DNA from: Neptunicoccus cionae
GTDB lineage: Bacteria; Pseudomonadota; Alphaproteobacteria; Rhodobacterales; Rhodobacteraceae
Assembly (NCBI RefSeq): GCF_002860325.1
Contig: NZ_PKOJ01000011.1
Coordinates: 31,516-95,515 of the forward strand
DNA length: 64,000 nucleotides
Reading direction: 5' to 3'
In this document: positions 27,618-36,882 of the stretch, one piece after another
How the letters are laid out: each line of letters starts with the position of its first letter
How positions within the stretch are numbered: the first letter of the stretch is position 1
The notes under the pieces: model-generated
The model's database searches: none
Told to the model about the DNA's origin: nothing
Seen by the model: only the letters and a program-made list of their open reading frames with translations
Position numbers and translations under genes: made by a program

Positions 27618-28276
27618 GCTATCCCGCCGCCTGTTCTGCTGCCAGAGCTCAGGGGCTGGATGTGCTTGGCGGGTTTCACGGTGGGGCAGAGGACGGTCTG
27701 CCTGTGGATTGTCAAACACTTTTACTGCTCGGGCCGGCGCCGGATTTCTGGCCACAGTTCCGCCAGTCCGGTGAATATAGCGACCGTTTGCCTGATCCGG
27801 TGGACCGCTGGTCCAAGCGGGTAATTCCGCAATTGGCCGACGAATTGTCCGCTGTACCGTTCCTGCCCTTCGGCGGGCCACCCTATGCGCCGTTCTTAAG
27901 CTGGGCCATCAAGACACAACGGGCGTGGAGCTCTCCTGTCGGGATGCTGGTGCATGACACAGCCGGGCTGATGGTTTCCTTTCGCGGGGCGTTGGCCTTT
28001 CGCCAGAAGCTGGATCTTCCACCGACAGGCGTGCGCCCCTGCGACAGTTGTACGGCGAAACCCTGCCTGTCCGCCTGTCCGGTGGATGCTTTAAGCGCGG
28101 CGGAGGGCTATCATACTGCGGCGTGCCATGATTATCTCGACACAGCGGATGGGCAGAACTGTCTCTCTTCGGGATGTAAGGCGCGGCGGGCCTGTCCGGT
28201 CAGTGCCGGTGCAAACCGTGATCCGGAGCAGTCCGCACATCATATGAAGTATTTTCACAAACCCAGAGCATTTTAA
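27614..28276 (+). CDS. 4Fe-4S ferredoxin-type protein (epoxyqueuosine-reductase-like C-terminus)
   Basis: A 220-residue protein with a cysteine cluster at about 143-200: CDSCTAKPCLSACPVDAL followed by a second set ending CKARRACPV. The spacing fits one or two [4Fe-4S] clusters. The N-terminal half has no recognised domain. Its ATG overlaps the desaturase stop by 4 nt, so electron delivery to that di-iron enzyme is a possible role (inference). Confidence 0.8.
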   Translation: MSYPAACSAARAQGLDVLGGFHGGAEDGLPVDCQTLLLLGPAPDFWPQFRQSGEYSDRLPDPVDRWSKRVIPQLADELSAVPFLPFGGPPYAPFLSWAIKTQRAWSSPVGMLVHDTAGLMVSFRGALAFRQKLDLPPTGVRPCDSCTAKPCLSACPVDALSAAEGYHTAACHDYLDTADGQNCLSSGCKARRACPVSAGANRDPEQSAHHMKYFHKPRAF

Positions 28277-28785
28277 TGAAAACCCTAATTCTTACCCGCC
28301 ATGCCAAGTCCAGTTGGGACGATTTGAACCTTCTGGATCACGAGCGCAAACTGAACGCCCGCGGGCAGGAATCTGCCGGAACCATCGGCCGTTGGCTGGC
28401 GCAGCAAGGGCATGTGCCGGATCAGGTTATCAGTTCCGATGCGCAGCGCTGCAAGGAGACATGGGAACTGCTGGCTGCCGAACTGCCTGACGCACCCGAA
28501 CCGAGCTTCCATCGCAGGCTTTACCTTGCGGCCCCTGTCACCCAGTACGAAGCCTTGAAACAGGCGAAAGGGGATAAGGTCATGATGCTGGGTCACAACC
28601 CGGGTATAGCGCAATTTGCCCATGACCTGCTGGCCCCTCGTGCAATACCGGACCACCCGAAATTCGGGCTCTACCCGACAGCCGCAACGCTGGTGGTCAC
28701 GTTTGACATCCCGAATTGGTCCACGCCTTTTATGGGAACCGGACAGGTCGTCGATTTCGTCGTCCCCCGAGAGCTAGACGCCTGA
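28276..28785 (+). CDS. SixA-like histidine phosphatase
   Basis: A 169-residue phosphoglycerate-mutase-fold phosphatase. LTRHAKSSW (RHA motif, residues about 8-10), the KLNARGQESAG segment and LGHNPG place it with SixA-type phosphohistidine phosphatases. Its start overlaps the previous stop by one base. The target phosphoprotein is unknown. Confidence 0.9.
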   Translation: MKTLILTRHAKSSWDDLNLLDHERKLNARGQESAGTIGRWLAQQGHVPDQVISSDAQRCKETWELLAAELPDAPEPSFHRRLYLAAPVTQYEALKQAKGDKVMMLGHNPGIAQFAHDLLAPRAIPDHPKFGLYPTAATLVVTFDIPNWSTPFMGTGQVVDFVVPRELDA

Positions 28786-28814
28786 AGAATGACCGAGAAG
28801 AAGGAAGGACAGCC

Positions 28815-30239
28815 ATGAAGAACACCGATGACATATGGGATCTGGCGGACCGGCACAGTGACCGGTTTATAGCACTGTCGGACGCTGTTTTTGACACACC
28901 GGAAACGCTCTATACCGAGTTCAAGTCTGTCGCGGCCCACCGGGAAGCCCTTGTCGAGCAAGGCTTTCGCATAACCGACAACGCAGGCGGCCTGCCCACA
29001 GCCATCATCGGAGAGGCCGGAGAAGAAGGTCCGGTCATCGCCATCCTCGGGGAATTTGACGCCCTGCCGGGCCTGTCGCAACACTCCGGTGAAACCGAAC
29101 CGCGCCCGATAGAGGACGGGGCCCACGGCCACGGTTGCGGCCATAACCTGTTTGGCGCCGGCGCGTTGCTGGCAGCAACCGCGCTGAAGGACTGGATCGA
29201 AGCCAATAACATCAAGGCACGGGTGCGGTATTACGGGTGTCCTGCGGAAGAAGGCGGAGCGGCCAAGACCTATATGGTGCGGGACGGGCTGTTTGACGAT
29301 GTGGATGCCGCGATCAGCTGGCACCCCGCCCCCTACCTTGCGGTTAATCAAGAGCCGAGCCTTGCCAATGCGCGTATCGACTACACCTTCCACGGCACCG
29401 CCTCCCATGCTGCATTCGAACCCGATATGGGACGTTCTGCACTGGATGCGGTGGAACTGATGAATGTGGGCGTGAACTATATGCGCGAGCATATGCCGGA
29501 TGCAGCACGGGTTCACTACGCCTATATGGATGCCGGAGGAGAGGCTGCCAATGTAGTGCAGGCCCGCGCAAGGGTGCGCCAGTTGATCCGTCATCCCAAC
29601 CTGCCCGGCCTGAAAGACCTGATCGCCCGTGTCGACAAAATCGCAGAAGGCGCGGCGCTGATGACGGAAACGCGGATGGAAAAGAAAGTCTATTCCGGCG
29701 TGTCGAACCTGCTGCCCAACCGCCCCTTGGAAGAGGCGATGCAAACCGCGGTGGAACAACTTGGCCCCGTGCCCTTTGATGATAAAGACCGCGCCTTCGC
29801 GGCAGAAATTCAGGCGACCCTGCCCAAGGGCGCGGTGGACAGCACGCTGGCGTCGATGGACTACACCCCCTCCGCCGGTCAGGATATTTCCCTGTGCGAT
29901 TTCATTCTGCCACTGGACCGTAATGGAGTGATCCGTGCCGGCTCTACCGATGTGGGCGATGTCAGCTGGGCGGTTCCAACGGTGCAGCTTTGGGGTGCTA
30001 CCTGGACCCTTGGCACACCGTTTCACACCTGGCAGGTGGTAGCCCATGGCAAAACACCGCTGGCCCACAAGGGTATGATCCATGCGGCCAAGGTCATGGC
30101 CGGAACGGCGCGGATGTTGATCGAAAACCCCGATCTGCTGGCCAGTGCGAAAGAAGCACATGCCGCCCGTCTGGAGAAAACGCCTTACGAATGTCCGATC
30201 CCCGACGAGACCAAACCGCCTATCGTTCAACCTTCCTGA
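28815..30239 (+). CDS. M20 family amidohydrolase (AbgB-like)
   Basis: A 474-residue zinc peptidase/amidohydrolase. Metal sites are seen in HGHGCGHNLFG (about residue 100), CPAEEGGAA (about 140) and SWHPAP; a dimerisation domain with FHGTASHAAFEPDMGRSALD follows. The best match is the aminobenzoyl-glutamate hydrolase B group. AAGGAAGGA lies 8 nt before the ATG at 28815. The real substrate is unknown. Confidence 0.88.
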   Translation: MKNTDDIWDLADRHSDRFIALSDAVFDTPETLYTEFKSVAAHREALVEQGFRITDNAGGLPTAIIGEAGEEGPVIAILGEFDALPGLSQHSGETEPRPIEDGAHGHGCGHNLFGAGALLAATALKDWIEANNIKARVRYYGCPAEEGGAAKTYMVRDGLFDDVDAAISWHPAPYLAVNQEPSLANARIDYTFHGTASHAAFEPDMGRSALDAVELMNVGVNYMREHMPDAARVHYAYMDAGGEAANVVQARARVRQLIRHPNLPGLKDLIARVDKIAEGAALMTETRMEKKVYSGVSNLLPNRPLEEAMQTAVEQLGPVPFDDKDRAFAAEIQATLPKGAVDSTLASMDYTPSAGQDISLCDFILPLDRNGVIRAGSTDVGDVSWAVPTVQLWGATWTLGTPFHTWQVVAHGKTPLAHKGMIHAAKVMAGTARMLIENPDLLASAKEAHAARLEKTPYECPIPDETKPPIVQPS

Positions 30240-30246
30240 AACGAAA

Positions 30247-30271
30247 AAACCCCGGCCACTGGCCGGGGTTT
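30247..30271. terminator. Bidirectional terminator between the amidohydrolase gene and bztD
   Basis: Arms AAACCCCGGCC and GGCCGGGGTTT around loop ACT, with extra A on the left side. It serves converging genes. Confidence 0.9.
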
Positions 30272-30295
30272 CTGTTTGTATTGCAGAGGTTGGGT

Positions 30296-31087
30296 TTAGT
30301 GGCCCAAAATCTGGCTGAGGAACAGTTTGGTGCGTTCGGATTTCGGGTTGTTGAAGAACTCTTCCGGCTCGTTCTGTTCAACAATCTGGCCCGCATCCAT
30401 AAAGATCACGCGGTTGGCAACCTGTTTGGCAAAACCCATTTCGTGGGTCACACACAGCATGGTCATGCCTTCTTCGGCCAGTTCCACCATCGTATCCAGC
30501 ACCTCTTTGATCATCTCGGGATCAAGCGCAGAGGTCGGTTCATCGAACAGCATGATGCGGGGTTTCATGCACAAGGAACGCGCAATCGCAACACGCTGCT
30601 GCTGACCACCCGAAAGCTGGCCGGGGTATTTGTCAGCCTGCTCGGGGATCTTCACCTTTTCAAGGAAATGCATCGCAATTTCCTCGGCTTCCTTCTTGGG
30701 TGTTTTACGCACCCACATTGGCGCCAGCGTACAGTTCTCAAGGATCGTCAGGTGCGGGAACAGGTTGAAGTGCTGAAAGCACATGCCAACCTCGCGCCGG
30801 ATCTTGTCGATGTTCTTGAGATCAGAGGTCAGTTCGATCCCGTCCACGATGATATCGCCCTTCTGGTGTTCTTCCAGACGGTTGATACAGCGGATCAGCG
30901 TCGATTTCCCTGAACCGGACGGACCGGCAATAACGATCCGCTCCCCCCGTTGCACGGTCATGTCGATGTCACGCAGAACGTGAAATGCACCGTACCATTT
31001 GTTCATTTTGTTGATCTGGATCGCCACCTCGTCGGAGACGGCCATCTTGCTACGATCAATTTCACGATCAGTTGCTATTTGAGACAT
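30296..31087 (-). CDS. bztD: Amino acid ABC transporter ATP-binding protein
   Basis: ATPase of the glutamate/glutamine/aspartate/asparagine uptake system. The 263 residues have Walker A GPSGSGKS (55-62), Q-loop FQHFNLFPH, signature LSGGQQQR and Walker B IMLFDEP, then the H-loop VTHEMGF. An N-terminal extension of about 20 residues is typical of BztD/AapP. AGGAG lies 8 nt before the start. It is the last gene of the transporter operon. Confidence 0.95.
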   Translation of the reverse strand: MSQIATDREIDRSKMAVSDEVAIQINKMNKWYGAFHVLRDIDMTVQRGERIVIAGPSGSGKSTLIRCINRLEEHQKGDIIVDGIELTSDLKNIDKIRREVGMCFQHFNLFPHLTILENCTLAPMWVRKTPKKEAEEIAMHFLEKVKIPEQADKYPGQLSGGQQQRVAIARSLCMKPRIMLFDEPTSALDPEMIKEVLDTMVELAEEGMTMLCVTHEMGFAKQVANRVIFMDAGQIVEQNEPEEFFNNPKSERTKLFLSQILGH

Positions 31088-31102
31088 ATTGAAGGCTCCT
31101 AA

Positions 31103-32413
31103 CTAGTGGCCGGTCTTGAGCTTGCGCTCGAGGTACATGGAGTACCGTGACATGGAGAAACAGAAGATAAAGAAGATCAGTGCGATAAAGCCGTAAAGCT
31201 CCCACACAATACCGTTCCAGTTGGAATCTGCGCGGATATTGGCAGTCAGGCCGATCGGGTCCAACAGACCGATGATCGAAACCAACGTGGTATCCTTGAA
31301 CAGACCAATAAAGGTGGACACGATTCCCGGAATGGAAATCTTCAACGCCTGCGGCATGGTAATCAGCCGCGTGGCCTTCCAATAGTCCAGACCCAGAGCA
31401 TCCGCTGCTTCGTACTGGCCGGTTGGCAAAGCCGCCAGACCGCCCCGAACCACCTCGGCCATATAGGCAGAGGCAAACAGCGTCACCATGATGATCACCC
31501 GCAGGATGATGTCAAACGTCGTGCCCGGAGGCAGGAAGTAGTTCAACAACGTCGAGGCCACAAACAGCAGCGTGATCAGCGGCACACCGCGAATGAACTC
31601 GATAAAGCCTACGCAAATCGCCTTGACGATCATCAGGTCGGACTGACGCCCGAGCGCCAGAAGAATGCCCAAGGGCAACGACATAACGATCCCCGTCACA
31701 CCAATGATGATCGACAGCATAAAGCCGCCGAATTTTGCGGATTCAACCGGCTCCATCGCCAGCGGGATCACCGCAGCCAGCCCGTTCGCCACAGGCCCTG
31801 CCAGCAACAGCCACCAGATGACAGGCACCAGAATAGCGGCAATCACACCGACAAGTGATCCAGCCGCACGGTTCAGTATCTCGAATGCAAAATACGCGAG
31901 AACGAAACCAGCAACGGCCACGACAGGTGTCCAGAGTGTCCCCCCCCAAAGCAGCCAGAAGGCCAGGAACGGGTAAAGTGCCGAAAACCACAGAATCTTG
32001 CGTGGCAGGTTGGGATAGAGCACAGGTGCCAGAGCCACGATCATCAGGATGAAAGCCAAGTTGGCACGCCAGTACAGTTCATCCGGATAAAACCCGTAAA
32101 TCAGCTGGAGATAGCGCTCTCCGATAACGGACCAGCAGGCCGCACCATGTGCGAGACCCAAGTCGGAAACTACCTCGCGGCACTCTCTCAGAGAGGAGGC
32201 GGTCCATGACCCGTACCAGACCCAAGGCAGGACAAGGGACAGAACGACCCAGAGGAAGTAAACCGACAAAAGAGTCAGCACCGTATTCATGACACTGGAA
32301 AATAGGTTATCCCGCATCCACCGGATAGGCCCTGCCGCAGTCGACGGGGGCGCTTGTTCGGGCAGCATCGTTTCGCGAACGTAAGCTACCGTTTGTGCAT
32401 GAGTATCGCTCAT
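31103..32413 (-). CDS. bztC: Amino acid ABC transporter permease BztC
   Basis: Inner-membrane permease, 436 residues, with about eight to nine hydrophobic segments. The long N-terminal half before the permease domain is typical of BztC/AapM. The EAA loop is EAADALGLDYWKATRLITMPQAL near residue 350. It starts 1 nt after bztB ends, with its ribosome site inside the end of bztB. Confidence 0.94.
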   Translation of the reverse strand: MSDTHAQTVAYVRETMLPEQAPPSTAAGPIRWMRDNLFSSVMNTVLTLLSVYFLWVVLSLVLPWVWYGSWTASSLRECREVVSDLGLAHGAACWSVIGERYLQLIYGFYPDELYWRANLAFILMIVALAPVLYPNLPRKILWFSALYPFLAFWLLWGGTLWTPVVAVAGFVLAYFAFEILNRAAGSLVGVIAAILVPVIWWLLLAGPVANGLAAVIPLAMEPVESAKFGGFMLSIIIGVTGIVMSLPLGILLALGRQSDLMIVKAICVGFIEFIRGVPLITLLFVASTLLNYFLPPGTTFDIILRVIIMVTLFASAYMAEVVRGGLAALPTGQYEAADALGLDYWKATRLITMPQALKISIPGIVSTFIGLFKDTTLVSIIGLLDPIGLTANIRADSNWNGIVWELYGFIALIFFIFCFSMSRYSMYLERKLKTGH

Positions 32414-32414
32414 A

Positions 32415-33632
32415 TCAACGCTCCCTCAACTTTACGGATTCATTGTACCAGTTCATCACGGAAGAGATGATCAGGCTGATTGCCAGATAGATCGCCATCA
32501 GGATCAGCAGACATTCCATTTCCTTACCGGTCTGGTTCAATGTGATCCCGCCAAGTGTACCGGTGACGTCCATATACCCCACGGCAATCGCCAGAGAGGA
32601 GTTTTTGGTCAGGTTCAGGTACTGGGAGATCAGCGGCGGAATAATGACCCGCAGTGCTTGAGGCAGGATGATCAGGTTCATTGTGCGGTTCGGGCTCAGG
32701 CCGAGGGCGAAAGCAGCTTCGGACTGTCCCTTGCTCACAGCCATGATCCCTGCACGAACGTTCTCGGCGACAAAGGCCGCTGTATACAGTCCAAGCGCGA
32801 GCGTCAGCGCAATCAGGGAGTTGCGCATATAGATGCCGCCCTGAAAGTTGAAGCCTTTGAGCTCTGGCAGTTCCAACCCGATAGGGCGGCCCAGAATGAA
32901 ATAGACCAGCAGCGTTGGTACGAAGAAGATCGCCAGCTTGATCCAGAAGTTCGGCAGGATTTGACCTGTCGCCTCCTGCCGCTTGCGCGACCATGTCCCA
33001 AAAACGAAAATGCCGATGATGGACAACAGGAACACAACGATCACGGCCGTGGAACCGGCATACATCTCAGGCTTGGGAATATAGAGCCCCCGGTTCGTCA
33101 GCGCGACCGAATCCCACAGGCTCATGGATGCGCTGGCATTCTCGCCGCGAAACGCCCGAGGCGCGGGAAACGTTTCAATAAAGATCGCCATTGTCAGAAC
33201 GATCCACAGCAACACGGGAACATTGCGGAAGGATTCGATGTAAACCGTCATCAGCCGTGCAACGACCCAGTTGTTAGACAAACGCAACACACCGATAACA
33301 ACGCCAAGCACGGTTGCCAGAATACAGCCGAGCACCGCGACCAACAGCGTATTCAGCACCCCGACGAGCGCGGCGCGGCCGTGGGACATCTGGTTGTTAT
33401 ATTCGATCAGTTTCTGGTTGATATCATACCCGGCGGCTTCCCCGAGAAAGCCAAAGCTCAACGGTTTCCCCAAAGCCGCGAGATTCTGCGCAGCGTTGTT
33501 CAAAAGCCATCCAACGCCCAACAAAAACAACACCAGCGCCACGATCTGAATCGTCATGGAGCGATAGCGGGTGTCGTAAATTAATTGGCTGAGTTGGAAG
33601 CCGTCCTTTGGAGGATCGGTGGTTGCAGACAT
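32415..33632 (-). CDS. bztB: Amino acid ABC transporter permease BztB
   Basis: Partner permease, 405 residues, with the EAA loop SEAAFALGLSPNRTMNLIILP near residue 320 and a large periplasmic insertion after the first membrane segments, as in AapQ/BztB. The ATG at 33632 is preferred over an upstream start because of GGGAG just before it. Together with BztC it forms the channel. Confidence 0.94.
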   Translation of the reverse strand: MSATTDPPKDGFQLSQLIYDTRYRSMTIQIVALVLFLLGVGWLLNNAAQNLAALGKPLSFGFLGEAAGYDINQKLIEYNNQMSHGRAALVGVLNTLLVAVLGCILATVLGVVIGVLRLSNNWVVARLMTVYIESFRNVPVLLWIVLTMAIFIETFPAPRAFRGENASASMSLWDSVALTNRGLYIPKPEMYAGSTAVIVVFLLSIIGIFVFGTWSRKRQEATGQILPNFWIKLAIFFVPTLLVYFILGRPIGLELPELKGFNFQGGIYMRNSLIALTLALGLYTAAFVAENVRAGIMAVSKGQSEAAFALGLSPNRTMNLIILPQALRVIIPPLISQYLNLTKNSSLAIAVGYMDVTGTLGGITLNQTGKEMECLLILMAIYLAISLIISSVMNWYNESVKLRER

Positions 33633-33752
33633 GTGTCCACGCTCCCTTGTTCTGTCATTGAGGTCACAACTTCCAATTCCACGGAACGCGTGGCGAACTG
33701 GTTGCACCTTGTTTTTGTATAGTTCGGAGTATTTCCGGTCTGGCCGGAGGAA

Positions 33753-33780
33753 AACGGGCGCGGCTTGTGCCGCGCCCGTT
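33753..33780 (-). terminator. Stem-loop between bztA and bztB
   Basis: Perfect 12-bp arms AACGGGCGCGGC / GCCGCGCCCGTT with loop of four, 8 nt past the bztA stop. Only four T follow on the minus strand, so it probably lets part of transcription through and protects the bztA message, giving more binding protein than permease. Confidence 0.75.
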
Positions 33781-33788
33781 CTTAAAAC

Positions 33789-34808
33789 TTAGCGGAAAGG
33801 AGGCGAGTAGATCAGGCCGCCGTCTGTCCACTGTGCGTTCAGGCCGCGGGCCAGACCGATTGGAGTGGATTCACCGATGTGACGGGCGAAGATCTCGCCG
33901 TAGTTACCACCAGCAGCAATCGCGTTCTTCGCGAAGTCTGCGGACAGACCCAGCTGCTCGCCGAGGTTGCCTTCAGTACCCAGCAGACGGTTGATTTCCG
34001 GATTGTTACCGGCAGCCATCGCGGATTCTTTTACGTTCGCGGATGTAATACCCAGCTCTTCAGCTGCGATCAGTGCGTTCAGTGTCCAGCGACCGATGTC
34101 AGCCCATTGGTCGTCGCCGTGGCGTACAAGCGGACCCAGCGGCTCTTTGGAGATGATTTCCGGCAGAAGCGCGTGTGCGTCCGGGTTCTCGAAAGTTGCG
34201 CGTGTCGCGGCCAGACCGGATGCGTCTGTTGTGTAAACGTCACAAGCGCCAGCCAGATACTGCTGTTGGGCTTCTGCGTTGGTTTCGATTGGCACCGGCT
34301 CGTAGCTGATGTTGTTGGAACGGAAGAAATCCGCCAGGTTCAGCTCTGTTGTTGTACCAGTCTGGATACATACAGTTGCACCGTCCAGATCTTTTGCGGA
34401 AGACACACCCAGTTCTTTTGGAACCATGAAGCCCTGACCGTCGTAATAGTTCACGCCGATGAAGGTGAACTTCAGGTCTACGTCACGGGAGAAAGTCCAT
34501 GTGGTGTTACGTGCCAGCATGTCGATCTCACCGGAAGCCAGCGCTGTGAAGCGAGTTTTACCGGTTGTTGGAGTGAACTTGACAGCTTGCGGGTCGCCCA
34601 GCACAGCCGCAGCAACAGCGCGGCACACAGCGACGTCGAAACCGTCCCAGTTGCCATTCGCGTCAGCCGCAGAAAAGCCTGCAAGACCGGTGGAAACACC
34701 ACATTGCAAAAAGCCTTTTGCTTTAACGTCGTCGAGCGTTCCGGCAGCGGCGAAGCCAGCAGTCATAGTGGCCGCGGCTACAGCGCCGAAGAATGTTGTT
34801 TTTTTCAT
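33789..34808 (-). CDS. bztA: Periplasmic glutamate/aspartate-type binding protein
   Basis: Solute-binding protein of the bzt transporter. The 339 residues begin with a signal peptide (MKKTTFFGAVAAATMTAGFA, about 22 residues), then TLDDVKAKGFLQCGVSTGLAGFS, FDVAVCRAVAAAVLGDP and FTALASGEIDMLARNTTWTF, all AapJ/BztA marks. Long leader and promoter are upstream. Confidence 0.95.
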   Translation of the reverse strand: MKKTTFFGAVAAATMTAGFAAAGTLDDVKAKGFLQCGVSTGLAGFSAADANGNWDGFDVAVCRAVAAAVLGDPQAVKFTPTTGKTRFTALASGEIDMLARNTTWTFSRDVDLKFTFIGVNYYDGQGFMVPKELGVSSAKDLDGATVCIQTGTTTELNLADFFRSNNISYEPVPIETNAEAQQQYLAGACDVYTTDASGLAATRATFENPDAHALLPEIISKEPLGPLVRHGDDQWADIGRWTLNALIAAEELGITSANVKESAMAAGNNPEINRLLGTEGNLGEQLGLSADFAKNAIAAGGNYGEIFARHIGESTPIGLARGLNAQWTDGGLIYSPPFR

Positions 34809-34906
34809 TTTTACCTCTTCCTGATGAACCGCCTATGGTCAGACGGCTTGCTAGGAGTTTACCCAGCTTGTCGTACTTTACCGGCGTGGCCGGAAAAGTA
34901 GGCCCC

Positions 34907-34935
34907 ATAGTGTGAGGAGGAGTTTGTCAGGTCAA
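34907..34935 (-). promoter_or_regulatory. Candidate sigma-70 promoter for bztABCD
   Basis: Minus strand: -35 TTGACC (34930-34935), exact 17-bp spacer, -10 CACTAT (34907-34912). Transcription would start about 90 nt before the bztA ATG. Confidence 0.55.
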
Positions 34936-35082
34936 GGTTTTTATACACACCAAAAGGGTTCAAAAGTTTACGCTCGGTAAGACAATAGGTCAGGAGTTAA
35001 GACCTATTAATCAAGCGAAATTTCCCTGTTTTTCCAGTGATTATGGAAAGCCGAGGGTGTGCTTTCAAACCCCCGACGAAGG

Positions 35083-35101
35083 GTAGGTCAGCGATGCTGA
35101 C
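35083..35101. repeat. Palindrome 3' of the ATP12 gene, related in layout to the ribosomal-region repeats
   Basis: GTAGGTCAGCGATGCTGAC shares the outer GTAGGTC...GAC with the repeat at 39887 and others, but its core differs (AGC-GAT-GCT). Like them it lies about 12 nt after a minus-strand stop codon. Confidence 0.4.
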
Positions 35102-35112
35102 TAAAGATTGCC

Positions 35113-35832
35113 CTAATGTAAGGTTTTACGCACAGACAGCAGTAATTCCTCGGAAAGAAGAAAGGCCTGTCGCTTTAATTCGGCTGCTTCGGCCGCTTCG
35201 TCGTCCACGCCCCAGTGCTCGATTTGCCAATTTTCATCGACCCGCGCCACGTCCCATGCCTGTTCTGCAACCATGTGTTGTCGTGCCACTGCAAGGGCAA
35301 GCACAAGAGATCCTGAAATTTGTACCAAATCGTGAAAAGCGGCCAGTTCGAACGGGTCGAACGTCTCTACTGCCTGTCGCAAATTGGCGACCGATTGATT
35401 CGGTTGCTCCACCGGAATCACTCCCGAAGTGACCAGCAGCGGTGCTTCGAATGTCTGGCTGGCCCATTGCAAGGGAGCATCCCAGAACGCTGCCTGACGG
35501 GCGATCAGTTCCTGCGGGTGGGTCGCACGATAGCACAGCAGATCATTCTCGCCATACGCCGCGAGCATGTCGACAACTGCCGCCATCTGACCGCCCATTT
35601 TGTCCACCGAAACATTTGCCCAGCGGGTCGCGGGCATAGCGGTCGGGTCCAGTTCTCCGCTGGTATCATCCCATTCCTGCGCCACCAGTTCTGCCGCCTT
35701 CCGTGTCGGCAGCAGCAGATCGCGCTTTTCCGGAGTTTTAACCGTGCGTCCGTCAAGCTGGATCACAAACCCTGATTCCGCCTCGGCCACGTCGACCGTG
35801 TTCCAGAAGCGCTTCTTCTTCGCCAGTTTCAT
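35113..35832 (-). CDS. ATP12-family chaperone protein
   Basis: A 239-residue homologue of the mitochondrial F1-ATPase assembly factor ATP12. Visible are the N-terminal KRFWNTVDVAEAESGFVIQLDGR, the LDGRTVKTPEKRDLLLPT segment, EWDD near residue 55 and the conserved Glu/His region LAAFHDLVQISGSLVLALA. By family it helps assembly of the F1 alpha subunit. It starts 6 nt after the pseudouridine synthase gene ends. Confidence 0.92.
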   Translation of the reverse strand: MKLAKKKRFWNTVDVAEAESGFVIQLDGRTVKTPEKRDLLLPTRKAAELVAQEWDDTSGELDPTAMPATRWANVSVDKMGGQMAAVVDMLAAYGENDLLCYRATHPQELIARQAAFWDAPLQWASQTFEAPLLVTSGVIPVEQPNQSVANLRQAVETFDPFELAAFHDLVQISGSLVLALAVARQHMVAEQAWDVARVDENWQIEHWGVDDEAAEAAELKRQAFLLSEELLLSVRKTLH

Positions 35833-35838
35833 CGCTTA

Positions 35839-36882
35839 TTACTCTTGTTCTTCGAATGGATCTGTAGGGGCTTCCGCCGGATCAAAGCCGAAAAAGTCCC
35901 ATGTCTGCGCCATATGATCCGGCAACGGGGCGGTGAAGGTCATTTTCGCACCACTTACCGGATGGGGAATCGCCAGGGAACGGGCATGCAAGTGCAGTTT
36001 ACGGCTGACAGAGCCACCCAGTTGCGCGCCCCAACCGTCACCTTCATTCACCTGACTGTTGGTGCCATATTTGCCGTCTCCGATGATCGGATGGCCGATT
36101 TCAGCCATATGGGCGCGCAACTGGTGCGTCCGGCCCGTAATCGGTACCAAACCAACCCATGCGGCGCGCTGGCCAACAGCTTCAATCACAGCGTAATCCG
36201 TCGTCGCCCGTTTTGCGCCTTCGGTCTGCTCTACCTCATCAGGATGGATACAGTGCATCCGCTCCCCCGCGCCGTTCGGTCCGTGGCCGGCGGCTTTTAC
36301 CAGCCCGTAACGAATGGTGCCCATCTTGGGGAACGGGCTGCCCGCAACCATCGCCCAGTAAATCTTGCGCGTTGTTCGCAGATGAAAGCTTTTGGCAAGG
36401 CCGGCCGCCGCGCGTCCGGTCCGTGCCATCACGAAAACGCCACTGGTGTCCTTGTCCAGCCGGTGAACCAGCTTCGGCTTTGTATCCATCTCGAACCTCA
36501 GCGCATCCGCAAGACCGTCGATATGGCGGGTCTGACCCGACCCCCCTTGCACAGCCAGGCCCGCAGGTTTGTTCAGCACAATGATATCGTCATCCCGATA
36601 GATTACGCTGTCCTGCATAAGTTTGGCATCGGCATCCGAGATCACCGCCTCGGGTTTGGCGGCGACCGTTCCGGGGTCCGGCAAGGGAGGGATCCGCACC
36701 ACCTGCCCGGGTTGCAGGCGGGTGTTTGCCTTGACGCGCCCCTTATCAACCCGCAGGTCGCCTTTCCGGCACATCTTTTCCACACGTCCCTGACTGACAT
36801 GGGGGAACATCCGGCGCAGCCAGCGATCCAGTCTCTGATCCGCAGCGTCTTCCGCTACAGCTATATGTTGCACACCACTCAT
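35839..36882 (-). CDS. Pseudouridine synthase, RluA/RluD family
   Basis: A 347-residue RNA pseudouridine synthase with an N-terminal S4 domain (RLDRWLRRMFPHVSQGRVEK, about 17-36) and catalytic motif HRLDKDTSGVF (Asp near residue 150). GRTHQLRAHMA is the second family motif. Likely 23S rRNA target (RluC or RluD type), not decided here. The ATG at 36882 overlaps the crcB stop by 4 nt. Confidence 0.92.
   Translation of the reverse strand: MSGVQHIAVAEDAADQRLDRWLRRMFPHVSQGRVEKMCRKGDLRVDKGRVKANTRLQPGQVVRIPPLPDPGTVAAKPEAVISDADAKLMQDSVIYRDDDIIVLNKPAGLAVQGGSGQTRHIDGLADALRFEMDTKPKLVHRLDKDTSGVFVMARTGRAAAGLAKSFHLRTTRKIYWAMVAGSPFPKMGTIRYGLVKAAGHGPNGAGERMHCIHPDEVEQTEGAKRATTDYAVIEAVGQRAAWVGLVPITGRTHQLRAHMAEIGHPIIGDGKYGTNSQVNEGDGWGAQLGGSVSRKLHLHARSLAIPHPVSGAKMTFTAPLPDHMAQTWDFFGFDPAEAPTDPFEEQE

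Larger units (their letters stand above)
34809..35112. other. Gene-free stretch upstream of bztA
   Basis: 304 bases. It holds the bztA leader (about 95 nt), the promoter at 34907-34935, an A/T-rich part near 34935-35010 and, next to the 3' end of the ATP12 gene, a small palindrome (35083-35101). No open frame with a convincing ribosome site was seen. Confidence 0.6.

Noticed and set aside
28671..30230. 519-codon minus-strand frame opposite the M20 amidohydrolase gene
   Set aside because: Antisense shadow; composition typical of reverse-complemented coding DNA.
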